Positions 41,044 to 49,519 of a stretch of 64,000 nt of DNA are shown here, in pieces (position 1 is the stretch's first letter; the number at the start of each line of letters is the position of its first letter). The notes under the pieces are model-generated. The model was not told the origin of the DNA, searched no databases, and saw only the letters and a program-made list of their open reading frames with translations. Source of the DNA: Nocardia albiluteola (GTDB lineage: Bacteria > Actinomycetota > Actinomycetes > Mycobacteriales > Mycobacteriaceae); assembly GCF_018860155.1 (NCBI RefSeq), contig NZ_JAHKNI010000007.1:372001-436000 (forward strand), written 5' to 3'. Both the position numbers and the translations under genes were made by a program.

Positions 41044-42347
41044 TGGACGGCCAGGTGGACGTGGTTCCGCTCGGTGTAGCTATCACCGGCTACGTCGAGG
41101 TCCGCGGTAAGTCAGGACGATGCCGGGCGCGGGTCCGATGGACCGATCCGGTTACGAAACGACGTGATTCGAAATCTGAGTCATTCGCGACGGAGGACGA
41201 AGGGCGGGCCTGGGTCGAAGGTATCGAGCAGGCCGCCGCCCGCGGAGTCCACCCGAAGACCGCCACGTCCACGCTGGCCGAATTCGGAAATGCCCACTGG
41301 GACATCGCAATGCGTGGAACCGAGCCGAAGACGCTGGATGTCTACGGCCCCGGTTGGCGGTTGCGGGTCGTGAAGTCCCTGGGGCACTTGCCGATCACGA
41401 TGGTGACGACTGGTGTCGTGGATCGTGCCGTCACGAAATGGATCAAGGCCGGGTGCAGCGAATCGACCATCAAGAACACGCTCGCGGCGTTGGCTCGGGT
41501 GCTCGACCAGGCGGTACGAGACGAGGTGATCGACCGCAACCGGGTCAATGTCACCGGGTGGCAACGCCAGCTCGTGAAGACCGAGGACGAGATCGATGAT
41601 CCGCGCGCCCTCGCGCTGCCGGACTGGGACGTGCTTCGGCAGCTGTCCAAAGCTCTCGTGGAAGCATCGGCCGGCGCTTTCCAGGGCTGGGGCGATGCGG
41701 TCGAATTCGCGGCCTGCACCGCCAGCCGGATCGGCGAAGTATCGGGCTGCCGTATCCGCGACATCGACACGGACGAATGGATCTGGACGTTGCGTCGCCA
41801 GACCACACCGGGGCCGGGCGGAATGATGGACAAACGCACGAAAGGCAAACGGGCGCGGTCGGTTCCACTGATCGCGGAAATCCGGCCCTTGATCCTGCGA
41901 CGGATCGCCGAAGCCCGAGCACGGGTCGCCGCGGACCCGTCGCTACGCAGCGCGAGCGCGGATGAGCGGACCGAGGCCCTGCTGAACGCGCGGCTGTTCG
42001 TCGGCCCGCGCGGCGGGCGGATCGCCACCGGCGTACTCCGGGACGCGACCCATTGGGACGACGTTGTAACGAAACTCGGGTACGAGCATCTCCGGCGGCA
42101 CGATCTGCGGCACACCGGACTCACCTGGTTCGCCGACGCTGGGGTACCGCTACATCGGCTTCAGGCCATTGCCGGACACACCGATCCGCGCATCACCCAG
42201 CGGTACCTGCACCCCAACATCAAGGCCCTCCAGGACGACGGGCAACGGGTGTCGCGATTCCTCACGAACGGCCCCGAAGTGCCCGAATACCCACCCGATA
42301 CGCCGAGTGGCCCCAGATTGGCCCCAAGGCTACGGGTAGTCGAATAA
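41043..42347 (+). CDS. int: Tyrosine recombinase (integrase)
   Basis: A 434-residue integrase. The N-terminal arm-binding region is followed by a SAM-like core-binding domain (about 75-165: TLAEFGNAHWDIAMRG, VLDQAVRDEVIDRNR). The catalytic residues are visible: Arg in TASRIGEVSG, His-x-x-Arg in HDLRHTGLTW, His in AGHTDPR and the nucleophile Tyr in ITQRYLHPN. It catalyses integration into and, with the small HTH protein, excision from tRNA-Pro. The gene ends 20 bases before attR. Confidence 0.95.
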   Translation: MDGQVDVVPLGVAITGYVEVRGKSGRCRARVRWTDPVTKRRDSKSESFATEDEGRAWVEGIEQAAARGVHPKTATSTLAEFGNAHWDIAMRGTEPKTLDVYGPGWRLRVVKSLGHLPITMVTTGVVDRAVTKWIKAGCSESTIKNTLAALARVLDQAVRDEVIDRNRVNVTGWQRQLVKTEDEIDDPRALALPDWDVLRQLSKALVEASAGAFQGWGDAVEFAACTASRIGEVSGCRIRDIDTDEWIWTLRRQTTPGPGGMMDKRTKGKRARSVPLIAEIRPLILRRIAEARARVAADPSLRSASADERTEALLNARLFVGPRGGRIATGVLRDATHWDDVVTKLGYEHLRRHDLRHTGLTWFADAGVPLHRLQAIAGHTDPRITQRYLHPNIKALQDDGQRVSRFLTNGPEVPEYPPDTPSGPRLAPRLRVVE

Positions 42348-42354
42348 CAGAAAA

Positions 42355-42385
42355 CCCCTTCCGATGCTGGTCGGAAGGGGTTTTT
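42355..42385. terminator. Bidirectional terminator between integrase and tRNA-Pro
   Basis: CCCCTTCCGA and TCGGAAGGGG form a 10-bp stem followed by TTTTT on the plus strand; the minus strand also ends in a T-run. It serves the integrase and the tRNA, and resembles the terminator at attL apart from the loop. Confidence 0.85.
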
Positions 42386-42432
42386 CTTTGTCGGGCTGAC
42401 AGGATTTGAACCTGCGACCACCTGACCCCCAG
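42367..42432. repeat. attR of the tRNA-Pro integrative element
   Basis: Matches 35382-35447 at 65 of 66 bases. Here the repeat continues into the 5' half of the tRNA, so the element regenerates an intact gene on insertion. Confidence 0.9.
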
Positions 42433-42464
42433 TCAGGTGCGCTACCAAGCTGCGCCACAGCCCG
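42391..42464 (-). tRNA. tRNA-Pro (anticodon GGG)
   Basis: The minus strand folds as a cloverleaf: acceptor CGGGCTG/CAGCCCG, D arm with GCGC stem, anticodon stem CCTGA/TCAGG around loop CTGGGGG (anticodon GGG), T arm GCAGGTTCAAATCCTGT-type, discriminator A. No encoded CCA is seen. It is the attachment site of the element to its left. Confidence 0.93.
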
Positions 42465-42574
42465 TGGCCTCCGCTTTTGCGGTGCTCGACGAGATTACCC
42501 CACCACCCCCCGGTTCAGCCAAATCGCCACCGTACGGCGGGTTGTGGGGGGTGGTTCGGGGGGTGGGGCGAGGG

Positions 42575-42997
42575 CTACATGCCGCTGCTGAGGGAGGAGA
42601 TTCCGCCGCCGCCGGGGGTGACGTTGATCGTCGCGGGCGGGGTGGGGGCGGACGAGGTGTAGTCGTGCGAGCCGAGCGGGGGAGTGTGGTAGGCGCAGTA
42701 CGCCACGGCGTGGACGGGGCCGGCGGGGAGGTTCAGGAGGGAGACCCTGATCGTCTGGCCGGGGCCGGCGTACGAATCGGCGCCGCCGGAGCCGAAGGTG
42801 GCGTTGCTGTCGGCGTTCACCGCCCAGCAGACCGTGCCCTTCTGGGTGTTCTTGTTGTGTACGGTCGCGGTGATCGCGCCGGGGCCCGAGGCAGTGAACT
42901 GCACGTCGGGCGCGGCCAATGCGGGGGCCGCCGAGGCCGAGCCGGGCGCTGCGAGCGCCACGGTTCCCGCGGCGAGAATCCACACTGCACGTCGCAT
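42575..42997 (-). CDS. Secreted hypothetical protein
   Basis: A 140-residue exported protein. ATG 42997 has AAAGGAA six bases upstream. A signal peptide (MRRAVWILAAGTVALAAPGSASA) precedes a beta-rich domain (VQFTASGPGAITATVHNKN, TVCWAVNADSNATF) with two cysteines that could pair, and a Pro/Gly/Ser tail. The strand pattern is Ig-like. I do not recognise a named family. Confidence 0.7.
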   Translation of the reverse strand: MRRAVWILAAGTVALAAPGSASAAPALAAPDVQFTASGPGAITATVHNKNTQKGTVCWAVNADSNATFGSGGADSYAGPGQTIRVSLLNLPAGPVHAVAYCAYHTPPLGSHDYTSSAPTPPATINVTPGGGGISSLSSGM

Positions 42998-43120
42998 CTG
43001 TATTCCTTTGTTCACATAGACCACGCGGAACAGGCTTGTCGCCCAACACCGTAGCGGCATTGCGCGGGACCGGCAGCACTTCCGGCGAGCGAGATGTGGA
43101 GTGCGGTGTGGGGATTCGCG

Positions 43121-43333
43121 TCAGGCGGCCTCGTGATAGAGGTGGTCGAAGACGCCCGGCTGCAGTGTTATCGCCTCGAGCCGGTCCTTGGCGGCGGCCA
43201 GAAGTTCGGGCGCTGCCGCGGGGGCGCCGGATGCGGAGTTGTGTACGTGGTGGAGCCATCCCGAGGCTCGCAGCAGTTCGACGACCGCCTTGTCGAAATC
43301 GGAAATTGCTCGGGTCACGGTGAGATCGTCCAC
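43121..43333 (-). CDS. Small hypothetical protein (70 aa)
   Basis: GTG 43333 follows GAAGGAATCCC at good spacing. The product (ISDFDKAVVELLRASGWLHH, PELLAAAKDRLEAITLQPG) is helical and acidic. I do not recognise a family, and no partner is evident. Confidence 0.5.
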   Translation of the reverse strand: MDDLTVTRAISDFDKAVVELLRASGWLHHVHNSASGAPAAAPELLAAAKDRLEAITLQPGVFDHLYHEAA

Positions 43334-43465
43334 GGGATTCCTTCATTGCACGGAAAGAATCAATTCTACTTGAAGCAGACCGAGCGGTCGGTGGCATCGA
43401 ATGAGAAGTGGCGATGGTCACCGGTCCCGGATCGCAAGGGATCCGGGACCTGGCTCCGGCATTGA

Positions 43466-43960
43466 TTACCCGGCGCTCTTCACCATTTCGGCGAACATTC
43501 CGGGCTCGTAGGAGCCCGCGGGCATCCGCACGATCACATTCATCCGGTTGGCGGCGTTGATCATGCCGAGCAGGCACACCAGCGCGACGAGTTGATCGTC
43601 GTCGAAATGCTTGCGCACCTGGTCCCAGGTGTCGTCGCTGACGCCCTGGTGCAGGTCGGCCAGGCGGGTGCCCTTCTCGGTGAATGCCAGGACCGCGCGC
43701 TCGGCGTCCGTGAACACCGTGGCCTCGCGCCATGCGGCGATCAGGTTGAGGCGAACCGGCGTCTCGCCCGCGGCCGCGGCGTCCTTGGTGTGCATATCGG
43801 TGCAGAATCCGCATCCGTTGATCTGGCTGGCGCGGATCTTGACCAGCTCCTGGACAGTTTTCGGCAGCGTGGACTGATCGAGCATCAGGCTGACTCCGGC
43901 GAACCTCTTGCCGAACTTGGCCGCGAATTCGTTGCCCATCATATCGATTCTGGGGTTCAT
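43466..43960 (-). CDS. Carboxymuconolactone decarboxylase family (AhpD-like) protein
   Basis: A 164-residue protein. ATG 43960 was chosen for AGGAGA six bases upstream. Residues 36-60 carry VQELVKIRASQINGCGFCTD with Cys50, Cys53 and His57, the redox-active CxxC-xxx-H of AhpD-type peroxidases. It probably acts in peroxide defence. It stands alone between two unrelated small genes. Confidence 0.85.
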   Translation of the reverse strand: MNPRIDMMGNEFAAKFGKRFAGVSLMLDQSTLPKTVQELVKIRASQINGCGFCTDMHTKDAAAAGETPVRLNLIAAWREATVFTDAERAVLAFTEKGTRLADLHQGVSDDTWDQVRKHFDDDQLVALVCLLGMINAANRMNVIVRMPAGSYEPGMFAEMVKSAG

Positions 43961-44209
43961 GACTGTCTCCTGTATTTCCGCTTTCCGGGGATGCACATGA
44001 GATGGCGGCGAGTCCGTTCTTGTGACAGCTCTGCGGAGTGAGGAGGGTCACATGGCGGCCGAACGCCTTCTCCAGCCGCGGAGCCGCTGACAGCTAACTG
44101 TCAGCTTCCTAACGGCTCGTGGTCAGTTCGGGACGGCAGAGTGGTGCCAATCGGAAGCAACACCAGCTTGCGAGAGTGACATGAATTCCATTGGACGAGA
44201 GGTAGAAAT

Positions 44210-44323
44210 ATGATCCCGGTAATCATCGACACCGGCAGTGCGGCTCTTTCCGGTCTGCTCGGCACGGGAAGTGCCGCAGTCAATGGGATTCTCGGCACCC
44301 TGTGGACGGGATCCTTCGGATAG
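44210..44323 (+). CDS. Small hydrophobic peptide (37 aa)
   Basis: ATG 44210 follows GAGAGG. The peptide MIPVIIDTGSAALSGLLGTG, then SAAVNGILGTLWTGSFG is Gly/Ser/Leu-rich with an internal repeat (SGLLGTGSA / NGILGTLW). It is followed by a perfect-stem terminator at 44403. Position, ribosome site and terminator suggest a real short gene; it may be a membrane-active or signalling peptide. Confidence 0.5.
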   Translation: MIPVIIDTGSAALSGLLGTGSAAVNGILGTLWTGSFG

Positions 44324-44402
44324 TCGCTCACCAACTTCGACCGGGCGGTCCCTCATCCCGATTCGGTCGAATCCGGGTCGCGCACAACGTGACCCACACC
44401 TC

Positions 44403-44431
44403 AGAACCCCGGGCGACCACCCCGGGGTTCT
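44403..44431 (+). terminator. Hairpin terminator after the small peptide gene
   Basis: AGAACCCCGGG and CCCGGGGTTCT form a perfect 11-bp stem with a 7-base loop, 80 bases after the peptide stop. It lacks a long T-run, as is usual in high-GC actinobacteria. Confidence 0.7.
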
Positions 44432-44540
44432 GTGCGTTGCCGGGATGTACTGCGTGCAAGGAAACCCATGGCTACTTCGGGAATCCGACGGGCGGGGCCG
44501 AGATTCGTTGGCGCGCAGAGATTGCCCTGCCCGGGCCGCA

Positions 44541-45269
44541 TCAATTCGGTGGGCCCTGCAGTCCTGCGGCATGAGCGGCATCGATCAACACGGCCTCCAG
44601 CATCGCGGGCGTGAGCCGTCCGGTGAAGGTGTTCTGCTGGCTCACGTGATACGAGCCGAATACGGTGAGTTCGGACCGCCCCGGCAGCTCGGGCTCGATC
44701 CGATACCGCACGCCGTGGCCGAATTTCGGACGTGGACGCGGCACGCCCCAGCCCGCTTCGGCCAGCGTGGGGAACAGCGCCTGCCAGCCCCATCCGCCCA
44801 GCACGACGATCGCCCGCAGGGTGGGCGCCAGCAGTTCGAGTTCGATCCTCAGCCAATGGCGGCAGTTGTCGCGCTCGGACGGGGTGGGTTTGTTGTCCGG
44901 CGGTGCGCAGTGCACCGGCGCGGTCACCCGGGCGCCCAGCAGGCGCAAGCCGTCGTCGCGGTGGGTCGCGGTCGGCTGATTGGCCAGTCCCGCGGTGTAC
45001 ATCGCCGCGTACAGCACGTCGCCGCTGCGATCGCCGGTGAACATGCGTCCGGTACGGTTGCCGCCGTGCGCGGCCGGGGCCAGACCGACGATCAGCAGCG
45101 GCGCGTCGGCCGGGCCGAACCCGGGAACCGGTCGCCCCCAATAGGTTTCGTCGCGATACGCGGCCCGCTTGGTGCGTGCGGTCTCCTCGCGCCATGCGAC
45201 CAGCCGAGGACAGGCGCGGCAGTCTGCCACCGCGCCGTCCAATTCGGCGATCGACTCGCATCGGGGCAC
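44541..45269 (-). CDS. udgB: Type-5 uracil-DNA glycosylase
   Basis: A 242-residue DNA repair enzyme. The N-terminal Cys ligands of the 4Fe-4S cluster begin in DCRACPRL; the active-site motif GLAPAAHGGNRTGRMFTGD lies at about 62-80, and the second motif is VFGSYHVSQQNTF near the C-terminus. These mark family 5 (UdgB), which removes uracil, hypoxanthine and related bases. The protein should be cytosolic and constitutive. Confidence 0.92.
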   Translation of the reverse strand: MPRCESIAELDGAVADCRACPRLVAWREETARTKRAAYRDETYWGRPVPGFGPADAPLLIVGLAPAAHGGNRTGRMFTGDRSGDVLYAAMYTAGLANQPTATHRDDGLRLLGARVTAPVHCAPPDNKPTPSERDNCRHWLRIELELLAPTLRAIVVLGGWGWQALFPTLAEAGWGVPRPRPKFGHGVRYRIEPELPGRSELTVFGSYHVSQQNTFTGRLTPAMLEAVLIDAAHAAGLQGPPN

Positions 45270-45341
45270 GAAACCATTGTCCAGGCCGGATGCTCACGCG
45301 CCGGCCGCGGGGGTGGACTGTGCGGCGAATCGGTCCGATGC

Positions 45342-46208
45342 TCAGCCGATCTCGGCCAGCCGTGGAGCAATCTCTTCTCCGTACCGGGTGACCCAGCCCG
45401 CAGGGTCCGGATTGCCGGGCAGCGGGCCGATGTTGATCAGGTCGAAGCCGAGCGCGGCGTACTCCTCGGCGGTCTTCAGATAGGTGTCCGGATCGGCGAA
45501 CGGGTCCATGAATTGGCCTCCCGTCAGCCGGATTTCGGCGAAGTCCCGGCCGACGGCGTCGCAGTGGCGGCGCAGCACGTCGAGCTTGTGCGGCAGCTCC
45601 GGCAGGGGCGAGGTGGTGTTCCACAGGTCCGCGTACTGCGCGACCATGCGCAGGGTCTTCTTCTCCCCGCTCCCGCCCAGGTAGATCGGCGGCCGCCGGA
45701 TCGGCTGCGGCCGGCAGATCGTCTCGGCCAGCCGGTAGTGCTTGCCCTCGTAGGGGCCGTCGTTTTCGCTCCACATCTGCAGGCAGATCTGCAGCGTCTC
45801 CTCGAGCATCTCGAACCGGTCGCGCAGCGGGGGATACGGCACGCCCAGCGCGGTGTGCTCGCGCTCGTACCAGGCCGCGCCCAGGCCGAGCATGGATCTG
45901 CCCTGCGAGAGCACGTCCAGGGTGGTCGCGATCTTGGCGAGTAGGCCGGGATACCGGTAGGTGACGCCGGTGACCAGCATGGTCAGTGCGATGCGCTCGG
46001 TCTGCGCGGCCAGGAAGCCCATGCTGGTGTAGCCCTCGAGGAACGGATCCTCGGCCTTGCCGACGGTCTCCATCTGGAAGAAGTGGTCGGCGAGGGTGAA
46101 CATGTCCGCGCCCGCCTGTTCGGCGGCGACCGCGGTGCGGCCCAGCATCGGGCCGAGTGCGGCGGGATCGCCCGGCAGGAAGTCGATGTAGTGGATGCCG
46201 AAGTGCAT
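45342..46208 (-). CDS. LLM-class (F420-dependent-type) flavin oxidoreductase
   Basis: A 288-residue luciferase-like TIM barrel. ATG 46208 (MHFGIHY) follows AAAGGGA; the in-frame ATG at 46238 is less likely. Motifs: ADMFTLADHFFQ, VTGVTYRYPGLLAKIATTLD, GRSMLGLGAAW and PPIYLGGSGEKKTLR are typical of F420-dependent members. It probably carries out a hydride transfer on an unknown substrate. Tandem dyads lie in its promoter region (46252-46278). Confidence 0.88.
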   Translation of the reverse strand: MHFGIHYIDFLPGDPAALGPMLGRTAVAAEQAGADMFTLADHFFQMETVGKAEDPFLEGYTSMGFLAAQTERIALTMLVTGVTYRYPGLLAKIATTLDVLSQGRSMLGLGAAWYEREHTALGVPYPPLRDRFEMLEETLQICLQMWSENDGPYEGKHYRLAETICRPQPIRRPPIYLGGSGEKKTLRMVAQYADLWNTTSPLPELPHKLDVLRRHCDAVGRDFAEIRLTGGQFMDPFADPDTYLKTAEEYAALGFDLINIGPLPGNPDPAGWVTRYGEEIAPRLAEIG

Positions 46209-46251
46209 GGTGGTGGTCCCTTTCGTCGGCTGTGACAATCACAAGTCTAGA

Positions 46252-46278
46252 CTAAACAGTTAGAACTGAACAGTTCAG
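46252..46278. promoter_or_regulatory. Tandem dyads in divergent promoter region
   Basis: CTAAACAGTTAG (46252-46263) and CTGAAC-A-GTTCAG (46266-46278) are adjacent near-palindromes sharing AACAGTT. They lie between the LLM oxidoreductase gene and the kynureninase gene. No regulator gene is adjacent. Confidence 0.55.
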
Positions 46279-46365
46279 CTGTCAGGATCCCGGAAACCGC
46301 ATCTCCGCGTCGGACCGGGCGGCTGTTCGTTACTCTTCGCCCGTACACCACGAGATCGGACGCTG

Positions 46366-47607
46366 ATGACCACACCTGCACTCGCCCGGGCGGCGGCCCT
46401 GGACGCCGCGGATCCCCTGCACTCGTATCGCGATCTGTTCGTCGGCGCGCAGGATTCGTCGATACCCGCCTACCTGGACGGGAATTCGCTGGGCCGCCCG
46501 CTGCGAGCCAGCCTCGACCGGATCAAGGCGTTCATCGTGGAGGACTGGGGCGGACGCCTGATCCGCGGCTGGGACGAGCAGTGGTTCGACATGCCGATCG
46601 CGATGGGCGACATGCTCGCCGCCACGGTTCTCGGTGCGGCCGCCGGGCAGACGACGATCGGCGACTCCACCACGGTCCTGCTGTACAAACTTGCCCGCGG
46701 CGCGCTCGCGATGCGCCCGGGGCGCACCGAGATCGTGGTGGACCGCGACAACTTCCCCACCGACCGCTATGTGCTCGAGTCCATCGCCCACGACCTCGGC
46801 CTGACCCTGCGCTGGATCGAATCGGACCCGCGCGGCGGGGTCGACGCGCAGGAACTCGCCGCCGCGGTCTCCGAGCGCACGGCGCTGGTGGTGCTCAGCC
46901 ACGTCGCCTACCGGTCGGCCTATCTGCTGGATGCCGCGGCCGCGGCGCAGGTGACGCACGACGCCGGCGCCCTGCTGCTGCTGGATCTGTGTCATTCGGT
47001 CGGCTCGGTGCCGCTCGAACTCGATTCCTGGGGAGTGGATTTCGCGGTCGGATGCACCTACAAATATCTCAACGGCGGCCCGGGGTCGCCCGCGTTCGCC
47101 TACGTGCGGGCGGAGTATCTCGACGACTTCCGCCAGCCGGTGTGGGGCTGGATGGGGCGTGACCAGCCGTTCGAGATGGCGCAGGGATACGAACCGGCAC
47201 AAGGGATCCGGCGGATGCTCAGCGGCACGCCACCGATCCTGGGCATGCTCGCGATTCAGGACACCCTCGAACTGATCGGCACGGCCGGCATGGCCGCGGT
47301 GCGCGCCAAATCCGTTGCGCTGACCGGCTATGCGCTCGAGCTCGTGCGCGAGCACCTGGTGCCGCTGGGTGCCGAGATCAGCTCGCCGCTCGAGCCGGAG
47401 CGGCGCGGCGGGCACCTCATGATCGACCACCCGAGGTTCGCGGAGCTCACGGCGAAGCTGTGGAATCGGGGCGTGATTCCGGACTTCCGGCCGCCGCGCG
47501 GCCTGCGACTGGGCCTGAGTCCGCTGTCCACCAGCTTCCGCGAGGTGACCGTGGGCATCATCGCCGTCCGCGAGGAACTGGTCCGGTCAGACCAGCCTGC
47601 CCTGTAG
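46366..47607 (+). CDS. kynU: Kynureninase (class V aminotransferase fold)
   Basis: A 413-residue PLP enzyme. YLDGNSLGRP and RGWDEQW near the N-terminus, LLLDLCHSVG (Asp207, PLP nitrogen) and GCTYKYLNGGPGSPAF (Lys233, Schiff base) are kynureninase signatures. It cleaves kynurenine to anthranilate and alanine in tryptophan catabolism. No kynurenine formamidase or tryptophan dioxygenase gene is beside it. The 3' end overlaps the convergent serine hydrolase gene by 21 bases. Confidence 0.85.
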   Translation: MTTPALARAAALDAADPLHSYRDLFVGAQDSSIPAYLDGNSLGRPLRASLDRIKAFIVEDWGGRLIRGWDEQWFDMPIAMGDMLAATVLGAAAGQTTIGDSTTVLLYKLARGALAMRPGRTEIVVDRDNFPTDRYVLESIAHDLGLTLRWIESDPRGGVDAQELAAAVSERTALVVLSHVAYRSAYLLDAAAAAQVTHDAGALLLLDLCHSVGSVPLELDSWGVDFAVGCTYKYLNGGPGSPAFAYVRAEYLDDFRQPVWGWMGRDQPFEMAQGYEPAQGIRRMLSGTPPILGMLAIQDTLELIGTAGMAAVRAKSVALTGYALELVREHLVPLGAEISSPLEPERRGGHLMIDHPRFAELTAKLWNRGVIPDFRPPRGLRLGLSPLSTSFREVTVGIIAVREELVRSDQPAL

Positions 47608-48585
47608 GACCCGCACGCCCGCGGTGAGCGCGGCTCCGCCGTTGCTCCAGCTGACCGAGGCGGGCTGCGAGCTGAGCACGACGACCGCGTAGTGCATCGG
47701 CTTACCGGGGCCCGCGCCGACCAGGCCGGTGGTGTCCAGCGTGGTGCCGCTGTCCAGGGACATCCAGCCCTGCTTGATGGCCCAGTCGGTGCCGGACAAC
47801 CCGTCGGGGATGCCGAAATACTGATCGGTGCCGTCGGCGGCGGTCTGCTGCGCGCCCTGCAGGCCGTTCATGATCACGTCGCGGGCCGGCGCGGGCACCG
47901 CGGTGTCCAGGTAGCGATAGATCGCCACGACATCCTGTGCGGTGGTGAGAGTTTCGCCCCACTGGTCGGGATCCGAGGGCGGCTGGGTGCCGGTCAGCCC
48001 GAGCAGTCCGGCCATCCGGCTCACGATCGCGCCGCCGCCGTCGGTGTCCCACAGCGCATCCGCGATACCGTCGTCACTGGTCGAGAGCATCTGATCCAGC
48101 TGGGACGCGGTCGCCGGATCGGCCTGCCAGCCTTGGGAATTCAGCTCGTCCAGGGCGATCAGCAGCTTCACCACCGAGGCCGTGTAGAACTGCCCGCCGC
48201 TGTTGAGCTCGGCGACCGTGGCGCCGGTGCCGGTGTCGACGACGTCGATGCCGACCTGGGTGCCGGGCGAGGCCACGACGATGGCGGACTGCATCTGCTG
48301 TGCCAGCGCCTGGGGCGAGGGCTGCGCCGGGGCGGGGGCGGTGCCCGCGGAGCCGGTCGACGGCAGCCCGGGTAGCGCCGGCAGTGCGGGAAGGCCCGGT
48401 AAGGGCGGCAGTGGCGCGGGCGCGACGGCGGGTGCCGAATTACGGTGTGCGGCAACCGTTCCGTGCGCCGCGGCTCGTGCCAGCGGTGTCGCCACGGCTC
48501 CGGCGACGAGCGCGACGGCGGCGACCGCGCCGACGACGAACCACAACTTTCCACGGCGCGCCCCGCGTGGCGACTTCGTCTGCAT
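47587..48585 (-). CDS. Secreted/anchored serine hydrolase (beta-lactamase/PBP-like)
   Basis: A 332-residue protein starting at MQTKSP (48585). A hydrophobic segment (LWFVVGAVAAVALVAGAVAT) is followed by a Pro/Leu/Ala-rich linker and a penicilloyl-serine transferase-like domain with SxxK at Ser137-Lys140 (YTASVVKLL) and STSDDG as the second motif. It is probably a periplasmic class A-like hydrolase or peptidoglycan enzyme; a KTG box is not obvious, so activity is uncertain. Confidence 0.75.
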   Translation of the reverse strand: MQTKSPRGARRGKLWFVVGAVAAVALVAGAVATPLARAAAHGTVAAHRNSAPAVAPAPLPPLPGLPALPALPGLPSTGSAGTAPAPAQPSPQALAQQMQSAIVVASPGTQVGIDVVDTGTGATVAELNSGGQFYTASVVKLLIALDELNSQGWQADPATASQLDQMLSTSDDGIADALWDTDGGGAIVSRMAGLLGLTGTQPPSDPDQWGETLTTAQDVVAIYRYLDTAVPAPARDVIMNGLQGAQQTAADGTDQYFGIPDGLSGTDWAIKQGWMSLDSGTTLDTTGLVGAGPGKPMHYAVVVLSSQPASVSWSNGGAALTAGVRVLQGRLV

Positions 48586-48718
48586 ACCTAATGTATCCGC
48601 GCGGGCCTGTGAGCAGGCTGGGAGCGCAATGACAGCTTGCTGCCAAGCCTCCTTGTCACGCGGTAGCCGCACCGGCCGCCGGTTCGGCCTCGGCCCAGGC
48701 GGCACTGAGGATTTCGCG

Positions 48719-49399
48719 TCAGTCCGCCGTGCGGCCGCTCGGCTCGGGCAGTTCCGGAATGGAACGCAACGGCGGGAACGGGTGACGGGGTTCGCGCACG
48801 CCGCTGCCGCCGTCTCGCCGCAACCACAGTCGCACCGGCGACCCGGCGGGCACCCGCGCGCCCCCTTCGGGGCTCTGATCGGTGACGATCCAGCCGGATT
48901 CGCCCGGACCCGGCAGGGGCGTGCCGGGATCGCCGCTGATGGCCGTCAAGGCGTTGTGCGCCAAGACCTCCCGGGCCTTCTCGTATTCCAGGCCCAGTAC
49001 GCCGGGCACCTGAGCCGTCGATCGCCTGCGCCGCTCCCGCATGACGGCGCTGACCACGTCGGAGACCGTGTCGCCTTCGATATCGATATCGACTTCGCCT
49101 GCGGCGCTTGGGGATTCGGCCTGGCGTCCCGTGCGCTCCGGTTGCTCGTCGAGGTCGCGCCAGCGCTCCCAGGCCGACTGCCGGGTCACCCCGAGGTAGG
49201 TGGCGATCTCGGCCCACGACTTCGACTCGCGTCGCGCGATCCGCACCGCGTCGAGTTCCTGCTGATCCAGCAGGCGGCGCACGGCGCCGATATCGCTCAG
49301 CGCGGTGAGGGCGTCGTCGCCGGTGCGCGGTTTGCCGCGCCGGGTCGTGAGCCGTCGCCAGGCGGCCGCACCCTCATCGTGGGACTCCGACTTGCTCAT
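48719..49399 (-). CDS. Helix-turn-helix protein with PASTA-like domain
   Basis: A 226-residue cytosolic protein. Residues 45-80 form a helix-turn-helix (RIARRESKSWAEIATYLGVT, RQSAWERW), followed by an acidic linker and a PASTA-like domain (about 130-195: VPGVLGLEYEKAREVL, IVTDQSPEGGARVPAGSPV). PASTA domains normally bind muropeptides outside the cell as part of PknB; here there is no transmembrane segment, so the domain must act inside or bind DNA-associated ligands. Confidence 0.78.
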   Translation of the reverse strand: MSKSESHDEGAAAWRRLTTRRGKPRTGDDALTALSDIGAVRRLLDQQELDAVRIARRESKSWAEIATYLGVTRQSAWERWRDLDEQPERTGRQAESPSAAGEVDIDIEGDTVSDVVSAVMRERRRRSTAQVPGVLGLEYEKAREVLAHNALTAISGDPGTPLPGPGESGWIVTDQSPEGGARVPAGSPVRLWLRRDGGSGVREPRHPFPPLRSIPELPEPSGRTAD

Positions 49400-49519
49400 G
49401 CTGCAAGGTTAACCTGACACCCGTCGCCCGCCCAGGGGTTGCGATGCCGCTCTGAGCGAACGCCGGGTCCCTCCGGAGCGCGGTCGCCGGCCGGGGGGCC
49501 GCAGCAGCCGACGCACGAA

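Larger units (their letters stand above)
35382..42432. mobile_element. 7-kb integrative element in tRNA-Pro(GGG)
   Basis: Bounded by 66-bp direct repeats derived from the 3' half of tRNA-Pro, with the intact tRNA at the right end next to the integrase, the standard arrangement of tyrosine-recombinase elements. Cargo from left to right: a 1.28-kb structured non-coding region, HAD hydrolase and GntR (minus), double-HTH protein, replication-relaxation protein, a repeat-rich non-coding region, two small HTH proteins and the integrase (plus). I see no FtsK/Tra ATPase, so it is not self-conjugative in the classical sense; it may be mobilised in trans or be a reduced actinomycete integrative element. 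Confidence 0.88.
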
